Origin: Bacteroidota bacterium | GTDB taxonomy: Bacteria > Bacteroidota > Bacteroidia > AKYH767-A > OLB10 | Direction of reading: 5' to 3' | Assembly: GCA_947447155.1 (NCBI GenBank) | Contig: CANFIN010000009.1 | Location: 1 to 51,547, forward strand | DNA: 51,547 nt | Shown: in pieces, positions 1-11,659 of the stretch | Layout of the letters: each line of letters begins with the position of its first letter | How positions within the stretch are numbered: the stretch's first letter is position 1 | Notes under the pieces: model-generated | Databases searched by the model: none | The model's input: only the letters and a program-made list of their open reading frames with translations | What the model was told of the DNA's origin: nothing | Program-made: the position numbers and the translations under genes

Positions 1-884
1 GACTTACGATCAATATGACGAGGACCTTCAATTGTCCAATCTGATTTTTCTTTCTTTTCAAAACGACATTCATTACAGATCCACTCTTCTACTTCTCCAT
101 AAACATCTTTGCGCGCAGATACACGTAAGACATCATCACCACTCGTCCATAATACCGTTTTACCAGAGCACTTCGTACAATTACGATGTGCATTCATTGG
201 ATTTGTAAACCATACACGACTTTTGAAACGGAATGTACGATCTGTTAAAGCGCCTACAGGACAAACATCAATTACATTTCCTGAGAAATCGCTATCCAAT
301 GATTTTTCAATGTAGGTAGAAATTTCAGCAACATCCCCTCTGTTAATCACACCATGCACACGTGAATCACAAACCTGGTCGGCAACTTTCACGCAACGGT
401 AACATAAAATGCAACGCGTCATGTGTAATTTTATATTCTCACCAATATCGATTTTTTCAAACTCACGACGCTTAAACTCGTAACGTGATTTCGATAGTCC
501 ATGCTGATAACTTAAATCCTGCAAATGACATTCACCTGCCTGATCACAAACTGGACAATCAAGTGGATGATTTAATAATAAAAATTCTACTACTCCTTTA
601 CGCGCTTCTAATAAATCAGGAGCTGTTGTATTCTGAACTTCCATTCCATCCATCACCGTTGTTCGACAAGATGCAACAGGCTTTGGCATAGGACGAGGAT
701 CTTTCTCAGAACCTTTAGTTACTTTAACAATACATGTGCGGCAGTATCCTCCACTCGTTTTCAACTTCGAATAATAACACATTGCAGGAGGAACAATATC
801 TCCTCCAATCATGCGTGCTGCCTGCAAGATGGTTGTTCCCTCTGGAACTTCTATAGAATGACCGTCGATGGTTACTTTAGGCAT
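1..884 (-). CDS. nuoG: NADH-quinone oxidoreductase subunit G (partial, 3' end outside the window)
   Basis: Reverse-strand reading from ATG at 884: MPKVTIDGHSIEVPEGTTILQAARMIGGDIVPPAMCYYSKLKTSGGYCRTCIVKV...CPVCDQAGECHLQD...; 2Fe-2S ferredoxin and NuoG Cys motifs; not in the ORF track because it runs off the edge. Confidence 0.93.
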   Translation of the reverse strand, partial: MPKVTIDGHSIEVPEGTTILQAARMIGGDIVPPAMCYYSKLKTSGGYCRTCIVKVTKGSEKDPRPMPKPVASCRTTVMDGMEVQNTTAPDLLEARKGVVEFLLLNHPLDCPVCDQAGECHLQDLSYQHGLSKSRYEFKRREFEKIDIGENIKLHMTRCILCYRCVKVADQVCDSRVHGVINRGDVAEISTYIEKSLDSDFSGNVIDVCPVGALTDRTFRFKSRVWFTNPMNAHRNCTKCSGKTVLWTSGDDVLRVSARKDVYGEVEEWICNECRFEKKEKSDWTIEGPRHIDRK

Positions 885-896
885 AATACTATTTTC

Positions 897-2243
897 TTAA
901 GCTACTTCCGGTGAAATATTATTCAAACGGTAATAGTGATTATCTTTTTTTATTGATGATGGATTCTTTACGTACTCTTCAAATTCACTGCGGAAATGAC
1001 GAATTGCACTTGCTACAGGCCATGCAGCTGCTTCGCCTAAAGGACAAATAGTTTTTCCTTCAATCTTCGATTGGATATCCCAAAGCAAATCAACATCTTC
1101 TAATGTTCCATGTCCATCTAAAATTTTATGAAGAATTTTTTCCATCCATCCTGTTCCCTCTCTACAAGGAGAACATTGTCCACAACTCTCGTGATGATAA
1201 AAACGACTAAATGTATATAAATTTTTAACGACGCTGGTATCTTCATCCATGACAATAAATCCACCCGACCCTAACATCGTTCCTGTAATAAATCCGCCAT
1301 CTGATAACGACTCATAGGTCATTAAACGAGGTTCGCCATTCGATAATTTTAAGATTAAATCTTTTGGTAAAATAGGTACCGAAGATCCTCCCGCAACTAC
1401 AGCTTTCAAAGCTTTTCCATTACGAATTCCACCGCAATACTCATCAGAGTAAATAAACTCTTCAACAGGTAGACCTAATTCAATTTCATAAACACCTGGT
1501 TTATTTATATGTCCACATGCAGAAATTAATTTTGTTCCTGTACTTTTTCCAACACCTATTTTCGCGTATTCATCACCACCCATTTTTACAATAGGAACAA
1601 CAGCCATAACACTTTCAACATTATTAACTACTGTAGGGCGTTGCCATAATCCTTGAATAGCAGGGAATGGAGGTTTGATACGTGGATTACCACGCTTACC
1701 TTCTAATGATTCAATTAAAGCTGTTTCTTCTCCGCAGATATAAGCTCCCGCACCACAATGAACATGCAAATCGAAATCGAATCCACTGCCCATAATATTC
1801 TTACCTAACAATCCTGCAGCATAAGCATCATCAATTGCTTTTTGTAGAATATGAAAAACATATAATAATTCTCCACGGATATAGATGTAAGATGTATTCG
1901 CTCCTAATGCAAAACTACCAATGGCCATTCCTTCAATCAATAAATGAGGAATACGCTCCATCATATAACGATCTTTAAAAGTTCCTGGCTCTGATTCATC
2001 AGCATTACAAACTAAGTGACGAGGTACGCCATCAGGCTTTGCCAAAAAACTCCACTTCATTCCTGTTGGAAAACCTGCTCCTCCACGACCTCTTAACCCT
2101 GATTTTTTTACTTCTTCAACTATAGCATCTGGCGACATACCCAATGCTATCTTCAACCCTTCGTAACCACCATGCTGGCGATATACATCGAGCGATTGAA
2201 TGCCCGGTACATTTATATTTTCGGTTAGTAATTTACGTCCCAT
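897..2243 (-). CDS. nuoF: NADH-quinone oxidoreductase subunit F
   Basis: 448 aa; [16 protein letters not shown] and [15 protein letters not shown] motifs. Confidence 0.97.
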   Translation of the reverse strand: MGRKLLTENINVPGIQSLDVYRQHGGYEGLKIALGMSPDAIVEEVKKSGLRGRGGAGFPTGMKWSFLAKPDGVPRHLVCNADESEPGTFKDRYMMERIPHLLIEGMAIGSFALGANTSYIYIRGELLYVFHILQKAIDDAYAAGLLGKNIMGSGFDFDLHVHCGAGAYICGEETALIESLEGKRGNPRIKPPFPAIQGLWQRPTVVNNVESVMAVVPIVKMGGDEYAKIGVGKSTGTKLISACGHINKPGVYEIELGLPVEEFIYSDEYCGGIRNGKALKAVVAGGSSVPILPKDLILKLSNGEPRLMTYESLSDGGFITGTMLGSGGFIVMDEDTSVVKNLYTFSRFYHHESCGQCSPCREGTGWMEKILHKILDGHGTLEDVDLLWDIQSKIEGKTICPLGEAAAWPVASAIRHFRSEFEEYVKNPSSIKKDNHYYRLNNISPEVA

Positions 2244-2270
2244 TTTAATTTTTTATAAATCGTTTACCGG

Positions 2271-2813
2271 TTATTTGATTTCTTTTTTCGACCAGTGAGT
2301 AACATGATCTACCACTGTTGCTTTACATTCATGAATAATATCATCCACTTTTGATAGTGTTAAATTCTCATGATACGTATCTCCTATTTGCATCATCGGC
2401 GCTGTACCACATGAAGCAAGACACTCAACTGTTTTCAATGTAAACATTCCATCAGCAGTTGTCTGGCCTGCCTTAATCGATAATTTTTTCTCTATATATT
2501 TTACAATATCGTCTGAACCTAATAACCAACATGGACCTGTATGACAAACTTCAATAACACATTTACCAACAGGCTTAAGATTAAACATCGAATAGAAAGA
2601 TGCTACTTCATAAACCTCAATCGAAGTTATATCTAAAAGCGAAGCTACGTAATCCATCGCATCTGAACTTAACCATCCGCCAAACTCTGCCTGTGCTACG
2701 TGCAACAAAGGAATCAATGCCGACTTTTGCTTTCCTTCGGGATATCTTTTTATCATTCGTTGCGCTAATGCAAGTGCATCATCACTGAACTTTAATTTAT
2801 TTTCGTTATTCAT
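2271..2813 (-). CDS. nuoE: NADH-quinone oxidoreductase subunit E
   Basis: 180 aa; thioredoxin-like 2Fe-2S protein with CHTGPCWLLG...CLASCGTAPMMQI; in nuo operon. Confidence 0.95.
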   Translation of the reverse strand: MNNENKLKFSDDALALAQRMIKRYPEGKQKSALIPLLHVAQAEFGGWLSSDAMDYVASLLDITSIEVYEVASFYSMFNLKPVGKCVIEVCHTGPCWLLGSDDIVKYIEKKLSIKAGQTTADGMFTLKTVECLASCGTAPMMQIGDTYHENLTLSKVDDIIHECKATVVDHVTHWSKKEIK

Positions 2814-2835
2814 ATATAAATCTTGTAATTTAATA

Positions 2836-4041
2836 TTAAGCGTCTAATTCGCCTGCAATTACATTCATTGAACTCATTGTTAAAATGGCATCACTTAAGA
2901 ATGCACCTTTCACCATTTCAGGGTAAGCTTGATAATAAATAAAGCAAGGACGACGGAAGTGTAAACGATAAGGAGTTCTTCCTCCGTCACTCACTAAGTA
3001 AAATCCTAATTCACCATTACCACCTTCAACTGCGTGATAAACTTCTCCTTTAGGCATCTCTGTTTCACCCATAACAATTTTGAAGTGATAAATCAATCCT
3101 TCCATCGTGTTATAAACGTCTTCTTTATCTGGCAAGAAGAAATTAGGAACATCCGCATGGAAAGTAGTTTTGTCTTCCATCTTCTCTAATTTTTCTACCG
3201 CCTGACGAATAATACTCAAGCTCTGCCACATCTCTTGTTCACGCACCATAAATCGGTCATAGGTATCACCGTTAGTACCAAGTGGAATTTCAAAACTAAA
3301 ATCTTCGTAACCAGAATATGGATTCATCACACGCACATCATAATCTACACCTGCAGCACGTAAATTCGGACCTGTAAATCCGTATTCTAACGCTCGCTCA
3401 GCGGTAATAGGTCCGCAGTTTATAGTTCTATCCATAAAGATTCTATTACGAACCAATAAGTTTTCAAACTCTTTTAATCCTTCTGGAAATTCATTTAATA
3501 ATTTATGAATTTTCTCCCATGCAAGTGGAGTAAAATCTCTTTCTAATCCGCCAATACGACCAACATTGGTTGTTAATCGTGCACCACATAGCTCTTCGTA
3601 AATTTCATAGATAAATTCTCTCCATTGAAAAACATATAAGAAGCCCGTCATAGCACCACTATCTACACCGATAACTGAATTACAAATAATATGATCTGCA
3701 ATACGCGCTAATTCCATTATGATAACGCGTAAATACTGAACACGCTTAGGGATTTCAATACCTGCTAATTTCTCGACTGTCATATGCCATCCCATATTAT
3801 TAATTGGAGATGAGCAATAATTTAGTCGGTCTGTAATAGGTGTAATTTGATTAAACGGTCTGTGCTCCGCTAATTTTTCAAATGCTCTGTGAATATAACC
3901 GATAGTTGGTTCTGCCTCTACGATTAACTCGCCATCCATTTTCAATACATTTTGAAAGATACCATGTGTTGCAGGATGGGTAGGACCTAAATTAAGAATC
4001 GTATATTCTTTCTCTTGGAGAATTTCTTTGTTGGTGTTCAT
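2836..4041 (-). CDS. nuoD: NADH-quinone oxidoreductase subunit D
   Basis: 401 aa; LNLGPTHPATHGIF start, 49 kDa subunit family. Confidence 0.96.
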   Translation of the reverse strand: MNTNKEILQEKEYTILNLGPTHPATHGIFQNVLKMDGELIVEAEPTIGYIHRAFEKLAEHRPFNQITPITDRLNYCSSPINNMGWHMTVEKLAGIEIPKRVQYLRVIIMELARIADHIICNSVIGVDSGAMTGFLYVFQWREFIYEIYEELCGARLTTNVGRIGGLERDFTPLAWEKIHKLLNEFPEGLKEFENLLVRNRIFMDRTINCGPITAERALEYGFTGPNLRAAGVDYDVRVMNPYSGYEDFSFEIPLGTNGDTYDRFMVREQEMWQSLSIIRQAVEKLEKMEDKTTFHADVPNFFLPDKEDVYNTMEGLIYHFKIVMGETEMPKGEVYHAVEGGNGELGFYLVSDGGRTPYRLHFRRPCFIYYQAYPEMVKGAFLSDAILTMSSMNVIAGELDA

Positions 4042-4052
4042 CTTAGTAAATA

Positions 4053-4556
4053 TTAACGGCCAAACATTTTATCATCTTTATCACCTCTGAATGGATCTTC
4101 TAAAGGAAACTCTTTTCGCAAAGGCCAACCAACCAGTGAATCCATGTTTAATATTCTTCGCAAATCGGGATGCCCGTGAAAACGATACCCATAGAAATCA
4201 TAGGTTTCACGCTCCTGCCAATTAGCTGCAGGCCATATATCACTCATCGTTTCAAAGACAGGTTCGCTATCATTCGTAAACGATTTAATTCTGATTCTGC
4301 AATTAGCAGGCATATTATGCAATTGATACATCATTCCGAACTGAGCTGGCTGATCAGGAAAATGCAATCCGCAAAGCGTTGTTAGGAAATGAAAATTTAG
4401 AGTCTCGTCATCATGTAAAAACTTCATGAGCGGTTTCAAACTATTTTTTTCGACTGTAATCGTTAAAAAATCATGAAGCATTTCGATGCTTTGAATTGCC
4501 TCTCCGAATTTGGATTGCAGTTTTTCGGTAATGTATTCCTGAGTTAATGAGGACAT
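4053..4556 (-). CDS. nuoC: NADH-quinone oxidoreductase subunit C
   Basis: 167 aa; ANWQERETYDFYGYRFHGHPDLRRIL (30 kDa subunit signature). Confidence 0.95.
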   Translation of the reverse strand: MSSLTQEYITEKLQSKFGEAIQSIEMLHDFLTITVEKNSLKPLMKFLHDDETLNFHFLTTLCGLHFPDQPAQFGMMYQLHNMPANCRIRIKSFTNDSEPVFETMSDIWPAANWQERETYDFYGYRFHGHPDLRRILNMDSLVGWPLRKEFPLEDPFRGDKDDKMFGR

Positions 4557-4568
4557 GATAATTTATAA

Positions 4569-5138
4569 TTACTCGATTCCGTAAGAAGCTAACAACTCTT
4601 GATATTCAGGGGAGTTTCTTCTACGTAACGATTCATTTTGAACTAATTCTTGAATTTTTAATACTCCGTCGATAATTTGCTCTGGACGAGGAGGACATCC
4701 TGGCACATAAACATCTACAGGAATAATTCTGTCGATACCCTGCAAAACACTATATGTATCGAATATACCACCTGTAGAGGCACAAGCCCCAACAGCGATT
4801 ACCCATTTAGGCTCTGCCATTTGCTCGTATACCTGACGCAATACAGGTCCCATTTTCTTGGATATCGTTCCCATCACCATCAGCAAATCTGCCTGACGGG
4901 GAGAAAAGCTTAAACGCTCTGAACCAAAACGACCGAAATCGTACGTCGAAGCCATTGTTGCCATGAACTCAATTCCACAGCAAGATGTTGCAAATGGAAG
5001 TGGCCAGATAGAATTTTTACGAGCCATACCTACCGCCTTATCAAGCGATGTAGCTAAAAAGCCCGGACCTTCAAATCCTTCTAACTTTTGATTATTTTCA
5101 GACATGTTCAATATTTTTTTATTCCCACTTAAGGGCAC
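4569..5138 (-). CDS. nuoB: NADH-quinone oxidoreductase subunit B
   Basis: [13 protein letters not shown] and [17 protein letters not shown] motifs; likely start at 5105 ([10 protein letters not shown]) rather than 5138. Confidence 0.95.
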   Translation of the reverse strand: MPLSGNKKILNMSENNQKLEGFEGPGFLATSLDKAVGMARKNSIWPLPFATSCCGIEFMATMASTYDFGRFGSERLSFSPRQADLLMVMGTISKKMGPVLRQVYEQMAEPKWVIAVGACASTGGIFDTYSVLQGIDRIIPVDVYVPGCPPRPEQIIDGVLKIQELVQNESLRRRNSPEYQELLASYGIE

Positions 5139-5499
5139 CTTTCTTAATAATGTAAACTAAACCAAGTATTAATAATCCTAAGAAAACAAGCATTTCTCCA
5201 AATGCTGCCAATCCCGTTTTACTCCACTCCGCAAAATTTACAGCCCATGGATACATGAAAATAACTTCCACATCAAACAAAACAAATAAAATAGCTATTA
5301 AAAAATATTTGATTGAAAAGGGAAGACGTGAATTACCCTGTGACTCAATACCACACTCAAAAGTGTCTAATTTAATGCTTGATTTACGCTTAGGACCCAA
5401 CAAATGTGTCGCAAACATGGTAGCTAGAACAAATCCTATTGCAACAACGAACATCATTGCTATTGGAAGGTAATCGATTGGCGTGCTTAGTAAAATCAT
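5119..5499 (-). CDS. nuoA: NADH-quinone oxidoreductase subunit A
   Basis: 126 aa; three hydrophobic segments, [35 protein letters not shown]. Confidence 0.95.
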   Translation of the reverse strand: MILLSTPIDYLPIAMMFVVAIGFVLATMFATHLLGPKRKSSIKLDTFECGIESQGNSRLPFSIKYFLIAILFVLFDVEVIFMYPWAVNFAEWSKTGLAAFGEMLVFLGLLILGLVYIIKKGALKWE

Positions 5500-5745
5500 A
5501 ATTGTTTAATCTAAGTAACAATAATTTGTCATTATAGTTTCGGGTGCGAATTTACCGTTTTTTTCGAGTGAAACAGCTAAATTAAAATGGATTTTCAACA
5601 GTTAGATGGTAATTTGTTATTATTAAGGTTTGATATTGAATAATTGTTTAATTTTCAAATACTTTTAAAAGCATTTTTAACTTTGTACAATTGTTTGAAA
5701 GGGTAAAAAACATTCTTTGCAAAAAATTGTTAAGGCTTAAATAGT

Positions 5746-7230
5746 ATGAAAAAACGCATTCTCATCATCGGGTCAGGCTTAGGCTCACTTGCTACAGCTC
5801 TACGACTTACAAAGCATGGCTACGATGTTCAAATAGTAGAAAAATACAAAACGCCAGGCGGCAGATTAAATATTATAGAGAAAGATGGATTCAGTTTCGA
5901 CTTGGGTCCATCGTTTTTTAGCATGTCGTATGAATTTAAAGAGCTTTTTGATTATATCGGAATAGAAAATCCGCTACAGCTTAATGAATTAAATCCGCTT
6001 TATGCAGTCTATTTTGAAGGTAAAAACCAACCCTTCCTGATGCACAAAGACTTGAAAAAGCTCGAAAAAGAATTTGAAAATATTGAACCGCACTTAGAAC
6101 AAAAGGTCCGTAAATACCTTGATGCTGCTGGTAAATTATTTCACGACACCGAGAATATTGTAGTCAAGCAAAATTTTAATTCGAAAGTCGATTATCTATT
6201 ACAACTAACACGCGTTCCGTTTAAACACGGACCAAAAATGTTTCGTTCGATGTGGTCGGAATTGGAGAAAAACTTTGACTCCGAAGAGGTAAAAGTTATC
6301 TTCTCGTTGGTTTCTTTTTTCTTGGGCTCTACCCCATTTCAGACTCCTGCAGTTTACACCCTATTAAATTACACCGAGCTAGTTCATGATGGTTATTGGA
6401 ATGTTCAAGGTGGCATGTATAAAATCGTGACTGAAATAAAGAAGATTTTAGAAGCGAAAGGAGTGCAGTTCGTTTTCAATACAGAGATTGTAGAAATTGA
6501 AGAAAAAAACGGTAAGGCTGTCGCTGCTATTTCAAAAAACGGAGAGCGCTTTGAGGCAGATATCATTGTTTGTAATGCTGATGCAGCATCTTTCCGCGGA
6601 CAAGTATTAAATCGCAAGGAATACTCGGAGCCAAAGCTAGATCAGATGGATTGGACATTATCACCATTCACGATTTATTTGGGTGTAAAAGGTAAATTAG
6701 AAAACTTACATCATCACAACTATTTCTTGGGGAACAATTTCAGAGAATATGCAGATAAAATTTTCAAAACATCTGTTAGTCCGAATAAGCCTTATTATTA
6801 CGTAAATGTAAGTTCTCGATCTAACCCTGGATGTGCTCCTGAAGGACACGAAAATTTATTTATCCTTTGTCCAGTACCTGATTTAAGATATAAACCAGAC
6901 TGGAGCGATTCACAAGAATTGGCATCAACCATTATAAAAGACTTATCTGAAAGAGTTGGCTATGACATCTCCTCAAATATTGTATCCCAAACAATCCTTT
7001 CGCCGGTAGAATGGCAAAACAATTTTAATTTATATCGTGGAAGCGGATTGGGATTAGCACATGGACTAAACCAAATTGGTGGATTCAGACCTGCCAACAA
7101 AGATGAAAAACTATCAAATCTATATTATGTCGGAGCCAGCACAATTCCTGGAACAGGTTTACCAATTGTGGTAATCAGTTCCAGATTAGTAACTGAACGA
7201 ATTTTAAACGACTATGGAACTATACACTAA
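5746..7230 (+). CDS. crtI: Phytoene desaturase family oxidoreductase
   Basis: 494 aa; N-terminal FAD-binding GSGLGSLATALRL, C-terminal YYVGASTIPGTGLPIVVISSRLV; followed by crtB. Confidence 0.93.
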   Translation: MKKRILIIGSGLGSLATALRLTKHGYDVQIVEKYKTPGGRLNIIEKDGFSFDLGPSFFSMSYEFKELFDYIGIENPLQLNELNPLYAVYFEGKNQPFLMHKDLKKLEKEFENIEPHLEQKVRKYLDAAGKLFHDTENIVVKQNFNSKVDYLLQLTRVPFKHGPKMFRSMWSELEKNFDSEEVKVIFSLVSFFLGSTPFQTPAVYTLLNYTELVHDGYWNVQGGMYKIVTEIKKILEAKGVQFVFNTEIVEIEEKNGKAVAAISKNGERFEADIIVCNADAASFRGQVLNRKEYSEPKLDQMDWTLSPFTIYLGVKGKLENLHHHNYFLGNNFREYADKIFKTSVSPNKPYYYVNVSSRSNPGCAPEGHENLFILCPVPDLRYKPDWSDSQELASTIIKDLSERVGYDISSNIVSQTILSPVEWQNNFNLYRGSGLGLAHGLNQIGGFRPANKDEKLSNLYYVGASTIPGTGLPIVVISSRLVTERILNDYGTIH

Positions 7231-8047
7231 AACCTGTACTGAGATCAGTAAAAAAATTACGCATAACTACAGTACATCTTTTACTTTGGGCATTCGTACA
7301 CTTCATAAAAAACTTCACGACCCTATTTATTCAATTTATGGTTTTGTGAGAGTCGCTGATGAAATTGTAGACACATTTCATGATCATAACAAAAATGTAT
7401 TGCTGGCTAAATTTAAAGCAGATACTTATGAGGCACTTGAAAATAAAATCAGCACTAATCCTGTCCTACACTCCTTTCAAAATGTCGTGCATCAGTATAA
7501 GATCGACTATGATTTGATTGAAGCCTTTTTGAAAAGCATGGAAATGGATCTTTATCACTCAACTTATGATGATAGTAAATACAACGAGTATATTTATGGT
7601 TCTGCAGAGGTTGTTGGCTTGATGTGCTTAAAGGTTTTTTGCAATGGCGATTCAGCAGAATATAATCGCTTAAAAACTCCCGCCAAACACCTAGGGGCAG
7701 CATTTCAAAAAGTAAATTTTTTACGCGACATGAAAAGTGATTATGCAGAGCGAGGCAGAGTGTATTTCCCTGAAGTCGACTTTAACTTATTTTGCGATCG
7801 CACTAAATTAAAATTAGAGCAGGAAATTGAAGAAGATTTTAAAGAGGCTTATGAAGGCATTAAACAACTTCCTGTCGAGGCCCGCTTTGGAGTGTATGTG
7901 GCCTATATTTACTATCAAGCTTTATTGAAAAAAATAAAAAAAGTACCTGCATCAACAATAAAAGATGTCCGTATCCGCGTTCCCAACAAGGAGAAGTTCG
8001 CTTTGCTGTTATCGTCGTGGTTACGATTTCGCTTAAATGTGATTTAA
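7214..8047 (+). CDS. crtB: Phytoene synthase family protein
   Basis: 277 aa; squalene/phytoene synthase motifs VRVADEIVDTFHD and KVNFLRDMKSDYAERGRVYFP; overlaps crtI by 17 nt. Confidence 0.94.
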   Translation: MELYTKTCTEISKKITHNYSTSFTLGIRTLHKKLHDPIYSIYGFVRVADEIVDTFHDHNKNVLLAKFKADTYEALENKISTNPVLHSFQNVVHQYKIDYDLIEAFLKSMEMDLYHSTYDDSKYNEYIYGSAEVVGLMCLKVFCNGDSAEYNRLKTPAKHLGAAFQKVNFLRDMKSDYAERGRVYFPEVDFNLFCDRTKLKLEQEIEEDFKEAYEGIKQLPVEARFGVYVAYIYYQALLKKIKKVPASTIKDVRIRVPNKEKFALLLSSWLRFRLNVI

Positions 8048-8143
8048 TTATACTTTTTACTCTTAAAAAGGCAACTTTTTTTTCTTTCTAACGAATAAGG
8101 GCGGGTTAAATTATCTCAAACCCTGAACCTCCTGCTATTCGAA

Positions 8144-11100
8144 ATGCCATTTGCAGTAAAAAATATTTTTAAAAAGCTATTATCCAACATTAAATGGATA
8201 GTGCTGTTTTTATTGGTTATTGCACATACGCAATCACTGGCAACGCATTCAGCTGGGGCAGATATCAAATACAAATACATTTCTGGAAATCAGTATGAAG
8301 TCACCATTTCCTTTTACCGCGATTGCGGTGGCGTAGCTGAGCCCAACAGTGTTACAGTAAATTGTAAATCACAAAATGGAAATTTCAATTTCAATGTTAC
8401 TGCCAATAAAGTTTCAGGTGCTAATGGACAAGAAATAACATTCCCCTGTTCTTCAAGTTCCACAACTTGCAATGGTGGTGTTGCTACAGGAATAAAAAAA
8501 TGGATTTATACAACAACTGTTAACTTACCTTCTCAGCAAAGCGATTGGACATTCAGCTACAGCATATGTTGCAGAAACTGTTCAATTACTACCATTAGCA
8601 ATCCATGTTCATCAAATTCTGTTTTGTATGTAGAGGCAAAGCTGAATAATTTACTTGCAATCAACAATTCCTCTCCTGACTTTACAAATAGTCCTGTAGC
8701 ATTTGTTTGCCTAGGGCAAAACTTTAATTACAATCATGGAGTAGTAGAAGCTGATGGCGATTCATTATTTTATGAATTGATTACTCCTAAAACAGGAGCG
8801 AATTCTACAGTGAATTTTATTGCACCATCAAGTGTGATAAATCCTGTTTCATCCTCTTCCCCATTTACTTTAAATAATGTCAATGGCGACATCAATTTTA
8901 CTCCTAATCAAATGCAAATTGGAGTGATGGCGATTCGAGTGAAAGAATATCGCAATGGACAATTTATTGGAAGTGTTATTAGAGACATGCAAGTTTACAC
9001 ACAATCTTGTAACAATAATTTACCAGTACTTTCTGGAATTAACGGAGGAAATAATTTTACGTCATCGATTTGTGCTAATCAACAAATATGTTTTACAGTT
9101 AACTCCCTTGATCTTGACAATACACAATCAATATCATTAAACTGCAACAATGGAATTCCAAATGCAAGTTATGTTATTACACCAGGCAATCGACCAAGCT
9201 TAACCTTTTGCTGGACTCCATCTTCATCCGACATTAGCAATACACCACATATATTTACAATTACAGTGAAAGATGATGCTTGCCCTACTAACGGAGTTCA
9301 AACGTTTTCATATTCTATCTTGGTTAATGGTCCGCAGTTTATTATTACATCTTCCAATAACAATTGCAATAGTATATCAGGCTCGCAACTAACAATTTCG
9401 TCTCCTGGCAATATATCCTATTCATATATGTGGAGTAATGGGGCCTCGACTTCAACTATTTCAAATCTAACGGCCGGATCTTATTCTGTTACTGCTACTG
9501 ATCAAAACGGCTGCACGAATAATCAAAATTTTCAGATAACGACTAACGGTATTGCATTAACTTCAACTAATATTCAACCATCATGTCAAGGACTTAATAA
9601 TGGGGCAATACAATTGAGCATTTCTGGAGGAACGCCGCCTTATACTTATGCATGGAATAATGGAGCAACAACAAAAGATATCCAGCAATTAGCTGCCGGT
9701 AATTATTCTGTAATAGTTACGGATGCAAATGGATGCACTAATACAATGACTAATCAATTGAACAATTCAAGTTCTTTGGCAATATCTTCAACTTCAGGAA
9801 ACATTACATGCGCGGGAAATAATACAGGTTGGATAAATACCAATGTAACTGGCGGCGTTGCACCATATTCAATTTTATGGAGCAATGGACAAACTCAAAA
9901 CTCAATTAACAATTTAGCAACTGGAAACTATTCTGTAAACTATACAGATGCATTTGGATGCAGCTCACAATCAACATTTACAATTAGTAGCTCCGTCGAT
10001 AGCATAGAAGTTGATTTTACAACTTCAGATGTTAAATGCTATGGTGATAGCAGTGGTTCAATCAACACAATCACAAATGGAGGAACTGCCCCTTACACAT
10101 ACTTATGGAGTAATAATTTAACCACTGGATTAATTAACAATCTTACACAAGGTATTTACACAGTAACTATTACCGATGCTAACGGATGCGGTGTAACCAA
10201 AAGCGCAAGTGTATCACAACCACTATCTCCACTACAAATTACCGCAAGTCTGTATCACATTACCTGCAAAGGTGATTCTACAGGATCCATCGAATTATTT
10301 GCGAGTGGCGCATTAGGCAATTATACTTATATATGGAACAATGATTCAACTACGAAACGAATCAATAATTTAAAAGCAGGTACTTATAATGTTACTGTTT
10401 CCGATATGAATGGATGTTCAATCAACAAATCGTATCAGATTAATGAACCTGATAGTAATTTAATTTTATCTATCACGAACAGCAGCTCTCCATGCTCATC
10501 TAATAATGTAACAATCAATGCGAATATAGCTGGTGGTGTAGGGCCATATACTTACTTATGGAATACGGGAGCAACATCTCCTTACATCTCAACTAATTCC
10601 AATGGTAATTATTCAGTCACTGTGACTGATGCAAATAGTTGTTCTCGAAGCGAATCATTCGTAGCTAATAATAATCAAGTTCAGTTATCCATCACACCTA
10701 GCTCACAAAACATTAATTGCGCAATTGGTCAAATTGGATTTATTAGTCTGAACGTGATTGGCGGAACAACGCCTTACCAATATCAGTGGAGCAATGGAAG
10801 CAATAGCAATACAATCAATAATATTAGCGCTGGTATTTATAAATGTACAATCACAGATGCTAACGGCTGCACCAAAGAAATCAATAAAACAATTACAGAT
10901 ATAACTAGCGTACATGCACAATCGTTAGCAAACAATGAAATATGCGTTGGAGAATATGCATCACTTCAATGCGATACTTTACCTTCATCAACTTATCAAT
11001 GGTATTATAATAATGAACCATTAATTGGCGCAACAACATCATTCTTCACTACTCCTGTTGGAGGAACCTATTATGTAATTGTTACAACTCCATGTGGCAC

Positions 11101-11650
11101 TTATCAATCAAACAATATAGAAATTATTGTGCATGCATTAAGCCACGTACAAGTCAACAGCGACTTAATCATTTGCCAAGGAGAAAGTGCACAATTGCAT
11201 GCATCGGGAGGTGCCAGTTACCAATGGACACCTGTGACAAACATGGACAATGCTAATTTTTCTGACCCAACGGTGAATCCTAATTTCTCAACAGATTATA
11301 CCGTGATAATTACCGATCAATATGGTTGCACTGCTAATGCTACTGTTAAAGTTTCGGTGATGTGCGATTCTATAGATGCACCAAATGGATTTTCGCCTAA
11401 CAACGATGGAATAAATGATTATTTCAATATTAAAGGAATTGAAAATTTTGATGACAATGTTGTTTTCATTTATAATAGATGGGGTAATTTAGTTTTTAAG
11501 CAAAAAAATTATGACAACAAATGGGATGGTAAATGCAATGTGAATGGAGCTTTGATGGGACAAGATTTACCAGAGGGAACTTATTATTTCTTGATTGATT
11601 TAAACAATGAAGGAAAACCATTGAGCGGTTACGTAGTATTAAAAAGATAA
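8144..11650 (+). CDS. SprB-repeat surface protein with T9SS type B sorting (gliding motility-associated) C-terminal domain
   Basis: 1168 aa; seven imperfect repeats of the form GGTPPYTYAWNNGATT..I..LxAGNYSVxVTDANGCT; C-term NGFSPNNDGINDYFNI...YNRWGNLVF...LPEGTYYFLIDL...GYVVLKR. Confidence 0.93.
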   Translation: MPFAVKNIFKKLLSNIKWIVLFLLVIAHTQSLATHSAGADIKYKYISGNQYEVTISFYRDCGGVAEPNSVTVNCKSQNGNFNFNVTANKVSGANGQEITFPCSSSSTTCNGGVATGIKKWIYTTTVNLPSQQSDWTFSYSICCRNCSITTISNPCSSNSVLYVEAKLNNLLAINNSSPDFTNSPVAFVCLGQNFNYNHGVVEADGDSLFYELITPKTGANSTVNFIAPSSVINPVSSSSPFTLNNVNGDINFTPNQMQIGVMAIRVKEYRNGQFIGSVIRDMQVYTQSCNNNLPVLSGINGGNNFTSSICANQQICFTVNSLDLDNTQSISLNCNNGIPNASYVITPGNRPSLTFCWTPSSSDISNTPHIFTITVKDDACPTNGVQTFSYSILVNGPQFIITSSNNNCNSISGSQLTISSPGNISYSYMWSNGASTSTISNLTAGSYSVTATDQNGCTNNQNFQITTNGIALTSTNIQPSCQGLNNGAIQLSISGGTPPYTYAWNNGATTKDIQQLAAGNYSVIVTDANGCTNTMTNQLNNSSSLAISSTSGNITCAGNNTGWINTNVTGGVAPYSILWSNGQTQNSINNLATGNYSVNYTDAFGCSSQSTFTISSSVDSIEVDFTTSDVKCYGDSSGSINTITNGGTAPYTYLWSNNLTTGLINNLTQGIYTVTITDANGCGVTKSASVSQPLSPLQITASLYHITCKGDSTGSIELFASGALGNYTYIWNNDSTTKRINNLKAGTYNVTVSDMNGCSINKSYQINEPDSNLILSITNSSSPCSSNNVTINANIAGGVGPYTYLWNTGATSPYISTNSNGNYSVTVTDANSCSRSESFVANNNQVQLSITPSSQNINCAIGQIGFISLNVIGGTTPYQYQWSNGSNSNTINNISAGIYKCTITDANGCTKEINKTITDITSVHAQSLANNEICVGEYASLQCDTLPSSTYQWYYNNEPLIGATTSFFTTPVGGTYYVIVTTPCGTYQSNNIEIIVHALSHVQVNSDLIICQGESAQLHASGGASYQWTPVTNMDNANFSDPTVNPNFSTDYTVIITDQYGCTANATVKVSVMCDSIDAPNGFSPNNDGINDYFNIKGIENFDDNVVFIYNRWGNLVFKQKNYDNKWDGKCNVNGALMGQDLPEGTYYFLIDLNNEGKPLSGYVVLKR

Positions 11651-11659
11651 TTATTAAAA

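Noticed and set aside
109-691. Plus-strand ORFs 109..315 and 485..691
   Set aside because: They lie antisense to the clear partial nuoG reading frame.
8955-9140. ORF 8955..9140 and antisense ORF 10703..10921 within the SprB-like gene
   Set aside because: Out-of-frame readings inside a well-supported 1168-aa CDS.
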